16,056 nucleotides of DNA from Deltaproteobacteria bacterium. Its GTDB lineage: Bacteria; Desulfobacterota; DSM-4660; Desulfatiglandales; HGW-15. Numbering within the stretch: the stretch's first letter is position 1; each line of letters starts with the position of its first letter. Below, in pieces: positions 7,716 to 14,990 of the stretch. The notes beneath the pieces are model-generated. The model saw only the letters and a program-made list of their open reading frames with translations. It had not been told where the DNA came from and did no database searches. A program made the translations under genes and the position numbers. Location: assembly GCA_016932235.1 (NCBI GenBank), contig JAFGDF010000342.1, positions 1-16,056 of the forward strand. The letters are read 5' to 3'.

Positions 7716-8582
7716 GGCCTTTTCCATAATCTCCTCGACGGTTTGAGTAAGACCCTTCAGATTCAATGGTTTTTTCAGATAAGATAAGTGGTTTTCCTTA
7801 AAAAAGGTCTTTGACTCAGGTGTGATTTCATCCAAATAAAAGAGAAAATTTCGACTGATATCCGGGTTTGCCTCAACAGCCTTATTATATAGATCTATAC
7901 CGCTCATCATTTTCATATTCATATCTGAAATAACCGCGTTGAAAAAACTTTCATGAATCTTTTCCAAACCTTGCCCGCTGTCTGACACCTGTTCAATTTT
8001 TGCAATACTTCCGAGCAGATCCGAAAGAAATTCCCTAAAGGGGGTGTCTTCCTCTATAATAAGAATCTTATTATTCCAAACAACAGGCAGTCTGAAAAGA
8101 TCAGCAGGGGGTCTGATTTCTTCTGGCAAATCATCTAAAAATTTTATTATCTTTTGTTTATGCGCTTCAATAGTTGCAGCAGCATGTTGAAATTTTACAG
8201 AGAAATCTCCAACTAATCTTAGTGCATACAGATATATACTATTCCATTCCGAAAATTCAGCTTTTACAATACAATCAACCAGCTCTTTTTTTGAAATATG
8301 CTGCTTCTGTATCAAATAATACAGGTCTCTGAAAGGAGTCTCTATCTCCAGTTTTGTCACCTGATCAATCTTGATACCAAACTCTGGAAGGGCATCTTTA
8401 TCTTCCACTGATCGTAGAGCATCACCCAAGAGATATGAATGCCAATTTTCATCCTGGCTCAATCTGGAAAGAAAAGAGGAAAATGTCTGGTCCGCAGTAA
8501 ACTGATCCGATGCCTCATGGTAAACATTTCCAGCAAGCAACTCAATACTCCTAAGCCAATTGATAATTTTTATCAAATCCAT
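7710..8582 (-). CDS. Ferritin-like/receiver-domain fusion response regulator
   Basis: A 290-residue two-part protein. Residues 1-140 are helical and resemble rubrerythrin/ferritin-like four-helix proteins: IELLAGNVYHEASDQF (Glu14), then QDENWH (Glu45-x-x-His48), and a second half with AEFSEWN (Glu109, Glu112) and IEAH (Glu129, His131). Glu129/His131 is ExH, not the expected ExxH, so the metal site may be altered. Residues 170-290 form a receiver domain: KILIIEED acidic pair, VISDMNMKMMSG with phospho-acceptor Asp220, and YLKKPLN with the conserved Lys-Pro. The usual Thr/Ser of strand beta4 is missing (NFLFYLDE). There is no output DNA-binding domain and no kinase nearby. The ATG at 8582 has GGGG four bases upstream; a GTG at 8585 is the alternative. 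The 3' end overlaps the convergent gene by six bases, with no terminator between. Confidence 0.75.
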   Translation of the reverse strand: MDLIKIINWLRSIELLAGNVYHEASDQFTADQTFSSFLSRLSQDENWHSYLLGDALRSVEDKDALPEFGIKIDQVTKLEIETPFRDLYYLIQKQHISKKELVDCIVKAEFSEWNSIYLYALRLVGDFSVKFQHAAATIEAHKQKIIKFLDDLPEEIRPPADLFRLPVVWNNKILIIEEDTPFREFLSDLLGSIAKIEQVSDSGQGLEKIHESFFNAVISDMNMKMMSGIDLYNKAVEANPDISRNFLFYLDEITPESKTFFKENHLSYLKKPLNLKGLTQTVEEIMEKAL

Positions 8583-8603
8583 CACACCCCGGCCTTATCC
8601 GGA

Positions 8604-8897
8604 TTAAAGTCCACTTATAATCCTTAAAATGGAATTTACAACCTCTTTTTCCACATCTTTACTCGCCAGGATCTTTATACTACATTTTTCAAATCCTTTA
8701 AAGACTTGATTTTCAGGATCAATAGTCAGTGGACAGAGCAAAATATATTCGGGTGAAAATTCAGTAAACAAAATATCATGTTAGACTTCATACCTGGTAA
8801 TTCCTGCATATCTTTGCTATTTCCCAGCTTTCCATCAATGTAAATAATTTAGGGCAATAACTCATTGTTTCTGGGAGCAGCCCTTACAATGCAGAGA
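8604..8897 (-). pseudogene. Frame-disrupted remnant of a minus-strand protein gene
   Basis: Reading leftwards, one frame gives DNPYLCIVRAAPRNNELLP, then TAA, then IIYIDGKLGNSKDMQELPGM and KSN. A frame change near 8775-8785 then gives DILFTEFSPEYILLCPLT, IDPENQVFKGFEKCSIKILA and SKDVEKEVVNSILRIISGL before TAA at 8604-8606. Composition is clearly protein-like, and only the in-frame stop and one frameshift interrupt it. The alpha/beta pattern with a terminal helix is compatible with a receiver-like or small nucleotide-fold domain, but I cannot name it. It lies directly upstream of the ferritin-like/receiver gene in the same orientation, so it may once have been its operon partner. Its upstream end is cut where the duplicated MFS sequence begins (about 8896). 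Confidence 0.55.
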
Positions 8898-8909
8898 TAA
8901 GGATTATCA

Positions 8910-9164
8910 GTGGTTAAAAAATATAGCGATTCTAAATACCGATGGTATGTTCTAAGTCACTCAGCTTTGACTATGACATTCTGCATGGCCGTGCCCCATA
9001 TATGCATGCCTGTATTTTTTAAAGAAATCTCTGCGGACCTGGGGCTAAACCTGGTGCAGGTCGGATGGATATGGGGGCTTTCTTTTGCTTCCGGTTTATT
9101 TATCGAATTGTTTTGGAGCCAACCATCACTTCAAAACATACCAAGAGGCGGCACCTCTTCCTGA
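8910..9164 (+). pseudogene. Truncated duplicate of the MFS transporter N-terminus
   Basis: Starting at a GTG after AAGGA, 64 codons match the N-terminus of the intact MFS gene at 12111 in the opposite orientation. I count about 52 of 64 identical residues and roughly 79% identical bases, most differences being synonymous third positions. Similarity includes 14 leader bases (GATAAGGATTATCA versus GATATGGATTATCA). After SFASGLF (about 9101) similarity stops. The frame runs through ELFWSQPSLQNIPRGGTSS, the last part being antisense to the thiamine-diphosphate enzyme C-terminus, and ends at 9164. Only the first one or two membrane helices remain, so it cannot transport. It is a broken paralogous copy whose body has been lost. 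Confidence 0.82.
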
Positions 9165-10852
9165 TCAATATAAACATCAAGCAAGGTCGGACCTTTTCGG
9201 TTTGATAAGGCATGAAAGTCGATTTGCCTTAGTTCTCCGATATCCCGGACAGTGCAGCCCTCGGCACCGACTGAACGGGCCATTTCGCAAAAATCAACCG
9301 GGGGGATGGAATAGTCGACCGTTTCGGTCCCTGTCAAGTGGTGTGCGAATTTGATCATGCCATAGGACCTGTCATTCAAAACAATAAAAGTGACAGGGAG
9401 CTTTTCTTGTACCGCAACGGTGATCTCCTGGCCGCTCATTAAGAAGCATCCGTCACCGGTAATACAAACCGCGGGCACACCCGGAGATCCCAGGGCCATC
9501 CCTACTGCCGCTCCAATGGCCCACCCCATGGATGCAAACCCGATGGATAAATGATAATTCTCAGGTCGTGGATGGAAAAAATAGTGGATCGACCAGGGCA
9601 CACTATTGCTGTTATCGATAAGAAAATTTGTTTTAGCGGGAAAACGGCTTGTGATTTCCTTGAGAAGTTGTTGGGGTTTGACGGGCTGATTATCTCGCCC
9701 CTGCCATATATTTTCAGGTATCCGGACTTCAATATTTTCAGGGACATATCCGGATTGCCCGTAGCGGTCACGCTCCTTTATTGTTGAACCGGTGCGTTCT
9801 TCCATCCTTTCCGCGATCCCGGAGCATAAGGCTTTTAACAGCCCGGGAATAGCGCCGCATATATGGAGCCGGGCATACGGGGAGCGGTGAAAATAGGCCG
9901 GTGTGTTATGGATATGTATCAACTTATCATTCAGTAGTATTGGATCCCATGCGCTCGTGGGCCATTCCCATAAACCTGTTCCGATTGCAAGGACCAGTTC
10001 CACTGATTCATCCATAAGCGCATTACGGGATGATGCGTGGCCCGCAAATCCGAATACGCCCCGCGCCAGAGGATGATATGGATTGACCCAGCGTTTTCCC
10101 CTCTGACTGGTCAGTACAGGGGCCTGAATCAGTTCAGCCAGTTCGATTATCTGTTCTGACGCGCCTCCGCAGTCATGTCCCACCAGGATTATGATGCGGC
10201 GATTCCCGGTTAAGGCGGAGGATACTTCATCCAGCAATCTTTCCAGATCAGCGCTGTTAAAGCCGTTGCTGTTCTTTTTTAACAAACTCGCCAAACCGGG
10301 ATATTTTATGCTTCCCTCCCATGGGGACCTCAGGATATCAACCGGTATGCTCAAATGAACCGCGCCCCTCGGTTCCTGCATGGCGGTTTGAAGGGCGGAA
10401 GCCACCTTTTTTTCCAACTGCCCGGGATGGCTTACCAGGCTGTTATATCGTGTACACTGATCGAACATATTGACGGTATCTGTTACATCTGCCGAGGATT
10501 CCTGAAAGCCGCCCCATCCGAAATCAGGGATCGAAGTCTGGGCTGTAATAGCCAGCAGTGGCACATGGTCCGCATTGGCCGATGCCACGCCCGTTATCAT
10601 ATTCGTGGCCCCTGGACCCGTAGTCCCACAGCATACTCCGAGCTTTCCGGTCGCCCGTGCGTATCCGTCAGCCATAAAGGCGCCGCCGTTCTCGTGGCGA
10701 ACAAGTATTCCCCTGGGACCTCCCTTGTCCTTCCTGCGAATCAACGCGTCATACAATGGCGAGATGGGACTGCCCGGGACACTGAATACATATTCCACAT
10801 CAAGAAACTCCAGATATCTCACGATTAAATCGCTGCAGGTCATGTTCTTCAT
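9131..10852 (-). CDS. Thiamine-diphosphate-dependent acetolactate synthase-like enzyme
   Basis: 573 residues, the full length of the acetohydroxyacid synthase/benzoylformate decarboxylase superfamily. The N-terminal PYR domain has VRHENGG with the catalytic Glu54 that activates thiamine, then TTGPGATN and QTSIPDFG. A central Rossmann-like domain follows (VGHDCGG, about 215-350). The C-terminal PP domain has the thiamine-diphosphate/Mg motif GDGCFLM (466-472) through LND (492-494). The C-terminus ends PPLGMF, like acetolactate-synthase-type proteins. No small regulatory subunit and no ilv genes are near, so branched-chain amino-acid synthesis is unlikely. A catabolic 2-oxo-acid decarboxylase or carboligase is more plausible. 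GGGGAG seven bases upstream supports the ATG at 10852. It lies 47 bases downstream of the MFS gene, probably cotranscribed, which hints that the imported substrate is its carboxylate substrate or a precursor. Confidence 0.88.
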   Translation of the reverse strand: MKNMTCSDLIVRYLEFLDVEYVFSVPGSPISPLYDALIRRKDKGGPRGILVRHENGGAFMADGYARATGKLGVCCGTTGPGATNMITGVASANADHVPLLAITAQTSIPDFGWGGFQESSADVTDTVNMFDQCTRYNSLVSHPGQLEKKVASALQTAMQEPRGAVHLSIPVDILRSPWEGSIKYPGLASLLKKNSNGFNSADLERLLDEVSSALTGNRRIIILVGHDCGGASEQIIELAELIQAPVLTSQRGKRWVNPYHPLARGVFGFAGHASSRNALMDESVELVLAIGTGLWEWPTSAWDPILLNDKLIHIHNTPAYFHRSPYARLHICGAIPGLLKALCSGIAERMEERTGSTIKERDRYGQSGYVPENIEVRIPENIWQGRDNQPVKPQQLLKEITSRFPAKTNFLIDNSNSVPWSIHYFFHPRPENYHLSIGFASMGWAIGAAVGMALGSPGVPAVCITGDGCFLMSGQEITVAVQEKLPVTFIVLNDRSYGMIKFAHHLTGTETVDYSIPPVDFCEMARSVGAEGCTVRDIGELRQIDFHALSNRKGPTLLDVYIDQEEVPPLGMF

Positions 10853-10899
10853 GCTTGATCTCCCCTATACTAAAATATTATCTGGATATTACCGGTGGA

Positions 10900-12111
10900 T
10901 TATTTCTGACGGCGACCAGTTTCCCTTATCAGGGAAAAGCATACCAGGGCGAATGCTCCGAATCCAGCCCAGACAATAAAGGGTAATCCGGCGCCACTGG
11001 CCGCCATACTGTTTCCGATCGGGGGTGATATAAAAGCACCTATTCTCAGGATAGTCTGCATAAAGCCCATGGCGGTTCCGGAATATACTACCCCGATTCC
11101 ATTACTCTCTATGTTGGAGGTGCATGCCAGTGCAACAAGGCCGTCCCTCCCAAAACCTATAATTATAATTAAAATCCATATAATAATCCCATCAGCTACT
11201 GACAGCAGACCCAGGCCGATTATGGTGATGGCCATTATCAGTAAAATCAAGAATTTACGTCGGCCGAGTTTATCGGACAACAGAGATATCGGAACAGCTC
11301 CCAGGGTACTGAAACCCATAAAAGCGGCCAGAGTGCCGTCGGCACTGGCGGGCAGCCATCCTTTGAATTCACGCAGATAAATAGGCAGATATCCGCTCAT
11401 CCCCTCAGCACAGCCCATGTATCCCAGCATGGCAAAACTGATCAACAATACATTTTTGTTGCGCGACACATGGTATATCGCTTCGCGAAGTTTAGCCCGG
11501 TCGCCTGACTTGATTCCCCCGGCTGTTTGTTGTTCTTTGATTGTTATAAACCAAAGCAAAGCAATAAATACTGAGATGCCTCCATAAAGGAATAAAACCC
11601 TTCTCCAGCTCCCAAGCATGGGTGACATCAAGGTAGCGCTGAACATGGAGCCTATCGTGAATCCGACGCCGCCACCAGCCAACATGATCCCTATGGCTAG
11701 GCCTAATTGACGAGACGAAAACCAGGTGGCGATTACTTTAAAAAGGGTAGAAGTGATGGCACCGGTAATAAAGCTGAATAAAAATGTGGTGAATAGCAGG
11801 CCGGCGAAATCATTTGCCAGGCCCCTTGAGGCCCCGGACAATCCTGCCAATGTACAAATAACAATCAGGATGCGTTTTGCGCTGAATCGGTCCGCCATAA
11901 GGCCGGATATTAATACGGTGAATAGTCCTGAAGCAAAGGAAAAGCCCCAGATCCAGCCGACTTGAACCAGGTCTAACCCTAAGTCTGTCGAAATTTCATT
12001 GAAAAGCACTGGCATGCATATATGAGGTACGCACATGCAGAATGTCATGGTCAAAGCCGCAAGACTTAGAACGTACCACCGGTATTTAGACTCGCTATAA
12101 TTATTTATCAT
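10900..12111 (-). CDS. Major facilitator superfamily transporter
   Basis: 403 residues with about twelve hydrophobic helices. The motif-A loop after helix 2 (GLMADRFSAKR) and its repeat after helix 8 (SDKLGRRK) are typical of MFS permeases. A hydrophilic central loop (about 190-210) divides the two six-helix halves. The start is placed at the ATG at 12111 rather than 12183 because the duplicated copy at 8910 begins at the same codon and shares the GGATTATCA leader; the extra upstream residues look non-coding. MFS permeases of this general look move organic anions such as carboxylates, but specificity cannot be read. The thiamine-diphosphate enzyme gene follows after 47 bases, suggesting one transport-plus-catabolism operon. 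Confidence 0.88.
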   Translation of the reverse strand: MINNYSESKYRWYVLSLAALTMTFCMCVPHICMPVLFNEISTDLGLDLVQVGWIWGFSFASGLFTVLISGLMADRFSAKRILIVICTLAGLSGASRGLANDFAGLLFTTFLFSFITGAITSTLFKVIATWFSSRQLGLAIGIMLAGGGVGFTIGSMFSATLMSPMLGSWRRVLFLYGGISVFIALLWFITIKEQQTAGGIKSGDRAKLREAIYHVSRNKNVLLISFAMLGYMGCAEGMSGYLPIYLREFKGWLPASADGTLAAFMGFSTLGAVPISLLSDKLGRRKFLILLIMAITIIGLGLLSVADGIIIWILIIIIGFGRDGLVALACTSNIESNGIGVVYSGTAMGFMQTILRIGAFISPPIGNSMAASGAGLPFIVWAGFGAFALVCFSLIRETGRRQK

Positions 12112-12238
12112 TGATAATCCATATCGTTTCATAGGCAGGACTGGTATCGGATACAAACCATTGCACCATGATCTGATTTTCAATCGTTGAAATTTTGTCC
12201 ACTGGGATGGGTCTTTTTGGACTTATTATCACGATTTC

Positions 12239-12437
12239 TTATATCGGTTGCAAGCCATAGTAGGCAATAAGTCTTTTTTGAACCAATGCCCCCTGCTTGG
12301 TTATGGAAAAGTTCTTGACAGGAGCAATCCAGGACGGCCCCTCTGCGTCCAGTTCCGGGGGCAGGTATTTCTTCCTTAAAAATAATAGTTGATATGATCA
12401 ATGATATTATCTGGTAATCTATGTATGGAAAATTACC
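12239..12437 (-). pseudogene. Unrecognised gene remnant with a homopolymer frameshift
   Basis: The minus strand reads FSIHRLPDNIIDHINYYF and then hits TAA. In the neighbouring frame it continues KKYLPPELDAEGPSWIAPVK, NFSITKQGALVQKRLIAYYG and LQPI before TAA at 12239-12241. One extra T in the five-T run near 12378-12382 would join both parts into one frame. The composition is convincingly protein-like. I do not recognise the family. It lies just upstream of the MFS operon, in the same orientation, and appears to be the tail of a lost gene whose beginning is already unreadable beyond about 12437. Confidence 0.5.
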
Positions 12438-12470
12438 AGTGACCGGAAGACATAAAGGGACTTAATCACA

Positions 12471-12496
12471 GGGGCGGGGAGCCGCACCTTTTTTTT
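12471..12496 (+). terminator. Possible orphan intrinsic terminator
   Basis: GGGGCGG (12471-12477) can pair with CCGCACC (12482-12488), with one mismatch, around a GGAG loop, and eight T residues follow. This is a standard rho-independent layout for plus-strand transcription, yet no plus-strand gene lies upstream for more than 3 kb. It may stop antisense transcription or be a leftover of a rearranged gene. Confidence 0.4.
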
Positions 12497-12539
12497 GAGA
12501 TCATGCGAACTTGTCATGCGCTCATAAGTCCTCTCATTC

Positions 12540-12744
12540 CTATTCGGTGATGAGAGTTCTTAGTATATCTTCCTTGCCTACCACCCCCACAAGCTTCCCC
12601 TCCTTAACCACAGGAAGAGTGTGAAACTTCTTATCCAGAATTAATCCCTTTATCCAGGATAAGTTTTGCCGCGTGTGTAATCTCGGTATCAGGAGACACC
12701 ACAATAGGATCTTTCGTCATTATGTTTTTTGCCGTCAGGATAAC
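12540..12744 (-). pseudogene. CBS-domain protein remnant broken by a 19-nt duplication
   Basis: The minus strand encodes a textbook CBS domain: TAKNIMTKDPIVVSPDTEIT, HAAKLILDK, then after a frame break KFHTLPVVKEGKLVGVVGKE and DILRTLITE, then TAG (12540-12542). The break coincides with an 8-bp direct repeat, CTGGATAA, present twice with period 19 (complement at 12631-12638 and 12650-12657). Deleting one 19-nt unit gives AAKLILDKKFHTLPVV in perfect frame, exactly the family pattern. The beginning is also off frame: ATGGCAATG at about 12750 reads into TCC TGA rather than LTAKN. CBS domains bind adenine nucleotides and occur in pairs; only one is present here. It should be non-functional unless the sequence carries an error. 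Confidence 0.8.
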
Positions 12745-13027
12745 ATTGCCATCTCTTCATTTATAAGATTCGCTTTCTTATTAAAAGATACCAGAATTTT
12801 ACGATTAAGACCAATTTATTCCGACAGGAATGTTAAAAAGCGGGACCTTTTTAAAATTCAATACATCAAAACTTTTGCCAAAGTTGAGATAAGATACAAC
12901 AATGATCCCCCCTTTGCCCAAATTCCAGCTTAGTGATTTGTTGCATAAATGCCAAGATATTGATATCCTGAGTTTGTTTGTATGACGTCTGCACTCAAAT
13001 GTTATGGAATGTAGCAATAGGGCTAAT

Positions 13028-14686
13028 ATGTTCATGCGTTTTATAAGATTGCCGGTTTTTATCGGGCTAACCGCTTTCAGTACGTTTTTTTTAATTGTAG
13101 TGACCCCTCTGAATACCCGGGCATCCTCAGGGTTGCCGTTGACAACGTTTATGTCAGATGATTTTGCCGGTTCAGGTCAATGTGCAATGTGTCATAGTAT
13201 ATTGAGAGATAGTGGTGGCAATGATGTCTCCATAGATGCACACTGGCGTTCCACGCTGATGGCCAACAGTGCTAAGGACCCCTTATGGCAGGCAAAAGTA
13301 AGTTCTGAAACTGCCAGAAATCCTGCATTTAAGAAGCTTATTGAGGATAAATGTGCGACCTGTCACATGCCGATGGGGCGAACACAGGCGACAATCAAGA
13401 ATTTACCTGTTGGGATATTAGAAGGCGGATTTTTGGATTCAAACAATCCTCTACACGAAGCGGCTTTTGATGGAGTTTCCTGCACGCTCTGTCATCAGAT
13501 TCAGGATAAAAACTCTGGAGAAAAGACAGGCTTCAGCGGGCATTATACAATTGATAGCCTTAGTCTTCCGCCTGATCGTCTGATTTTTGGCCCGTATCGT
13601 GATCCCGTACAAAACATGATGCGAAATAATGTCGGGTTCACTCCGGTCCAGGGATCACAGGTCAAAAACTCCGCGCTATGCGGTGTGTGTCACACATTGT
13701 ATACCCCCTATGTAGACGCTGAAGGTAAAGTGTTGGGAGAATTCCCGGAACAGACCCCTTACCTGGAATGGAAGCAAAGTGAATATGAAAAAACAAAAAG
13801 CTGCCAGCAATGTCATATGCCAAGTGCAAAGGGGGGTGTGGTGATTTCCAATCGCCCCAGGGGACGTAGAATTTCTGCTCGTAGCCCTTTTAGCCAGCAT
13901 CACTTTGTCGGTGGCAATAGTTTTATGATCAACCTGCTGACGGAGCACATCCAGGATCTCGATGTGTCCGCATCTTCCGCCCATCTTGAAGCGACTATGT
14001 ATCGAACATTGAATCAATTACACTCCGCTACTGCGCAGCTTGCCATTACTGATGCCCAAATAGATGAAAAAAACCTGAATATTACCCTAAAGATCGAAAA
14101 TCTGGCCGGTCATAAATTTCCGACCGGTTTTCCTTCACGAAGGGCCTGGATTCATTTGACCCTGAAGGATGCCGAAGGACATATTATTTTTGAATCCGGT
14201 AACCCTCAGGAAGACGGAAGTATTACCGGAAATGATGCCGATCTTAATGCCGGCGCTTATGAGCCTCACTATAACAGAATCTCAAGACCAGAGCAGGTCC
14301 AAATTTATGAGGGGATCATGCGCAACAGTGATGGAAACGTCACTTATACTCTTTTAAGAGGTGCGGGGTATGCAAAAGATAATCGTATTCTACCACGCGG
14401 TTTCGAGAAAGAGAAAGCGCCGGAAGATGTCGCGGTATGGGGTATGGCAATATCAGACTCTGATTTTAAAGGGGGGACAGACCATCTCATTTATGAAATA
14501 GATATCAGCGGGAAATCAGGGCCATTTACTGTATCGGCCGAATTACTATATCAAACCCTGTCCTTTTCCTTTGCCCGCGACCTGTTTCAAGATCACACGA
14601 AACAAGAAGATTCTTTTGCATCATATTATAAGGAACTTGATAAAAAGCCAGCCATAGTGACCAGTACAATTGAAACAATACCATAA
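13028..14686 (+). CDS. Secreted pentaheme cytochrome c
   Basis: About 552 residues. I chose the ATG at 13028 because AGGG lies five bases upstream; ATGs at 13004 and 13034 are alternatives. A signal peptide follows (basic MRFIRL, hydrophobic core, about 30 residues, cleavage near TRASS), so it is periplasmic or outer-surface. Five CXXCH sites occur: CAMCH, CATCHM, CTLCH, CGVCH and CQQCHM, all in the first half. FSQHHFVGGN follows, whose histidines may be distal heme ligands. The second half (about 330-540) is beta-rich, with AGHKFPTGFPSRRAW, a motif I know from multiheme cytochromes with a C-terminal beta domain. The likely role is electron transfer in anaerobic respiration; partners are not in the window. 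A weak candidate promoter is TTGCAT (12941) and TATCCT (12964), 17 bases apart. Confidence 0.88.
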   Translation: MFMRFIRLPVFIGLTAFSTFFLIVVTPLNTRASSGLPLTTFMSDDFAGSGQCAMCHSILRDSGGNDVSIDAHWRSTLMANSAKDPLWQAKVSSETARNPAFKKLIEDKCATCHMPMGRTQATIKNLPVGILEGGFLDSNNPLHEAAFDGVSCTLCHQIQDKNSGEKTGFSGHYTIDSLSLPPDRLIFGPYRDPVQNMMRNNVGFTPVQGSQVKNSALCGVCHTLYTPYVDAEGKVLGEFPEQTPYLEWKQSEYEKTKSCQQCHMPSAKGGVVISNRPRGRRISARSPFSQHHFVGGNSFMINLLTEHIQDLDVSASSAHLEATMYRTLNQLHSATAQLAITDAQIDEKNLNITLKIENLAGHKFPTGFPSRRAWIHLTLKDAEGHIIFESGNPQEDGSITGNDADLNAGAYEPHYNRISRPEQVQIYEGIMRNSDGNVTYTLLRGAGYAKDNRILPRGFEKEKAPEDVAVWGMAISDSDFKGGTDHLIYEIDISGKSGPFTVSAELLYQTLSFSFARDLFQDHTKQEDSFASYYKELDKKPAIVTSTIETIP

Positions 14687-14696
14687 TATAAGCTCG

Positions 14697-14990
14697 ATGA
14701 CCATAACGGAGGAGAACGGCACAACGAGAACAATAAACATCGAGTCGCTGGATGAGACCTTGGCGGGGACGCGGATACCGGTCGTTCCGGGACAGGCGAC
14801 ACCTACAATGAGCATGTACTCAAATCACGGTATGACCGAGGGCGGAGGGCTTATGCTCGACACGCTGGCAATCATGTATCCGGCTGGATCGAGCGTACCC
14901 CCGGGAATTAACATAAAAAGCGTTTTTTATCGGAAAGGAGGGCGTGGACGCGCGCAGCGCGGCGCGCAACATCATTATGAGAGAGATTAA
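14697..14990 (+). CDS. Small unrecognised ORF, possibly a remnant
   Basis: 97 codons (MTITEENGTTRTINIESLDE..., with VVPGQATPTMSMYSNHGMTE) in a segment clearly richer in G+C than the cytochrome gene. No good Shine-Dalgarno precedes the ATG. The last 25 or so codons (GRGRAQRGAQ...) read like out-of-frame DNA and overlap the beginning of the next gene. This suggests that only about 14697-14910 was ever coding, or that a frameshift separates it from AFFIGKEGVDARSAARNII in the neighbouring frame. No family recognised. It could be the leftover 5' part of a gene preceding the flavin enzyme. Confidence 0.3.
   Translation: MTITEENGTTRTINIESLDETLAGTRIPVVPGQATPTMSMYSNHGMTEGGGLMLDTLAIMYPAGSSVPPGINIKSVFYRKGGRGRAQRGAQHHYERD

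Noticed and set aside
12112..12183. Longer start of the MFS transporter
   Set aside because: The duplicated copy shares only the leader bases next to 12111, and the added residues do not resemble a transporter N-terminus.
12805..13035. Minus-strand 76-codon frame (ends FNIPVGINWS)
   Set aside because: Part of it looks mildly protein-like, but no motif, start signal or family is recognisable in this AT-rich stretch.
14950..14968. GCGCGC...GCGCGC symmetry as a regulatory hairpin
   Set aside because: Six-base alternating GC pairs in a GC-rich coding leader; expected by chance and without a T-run.
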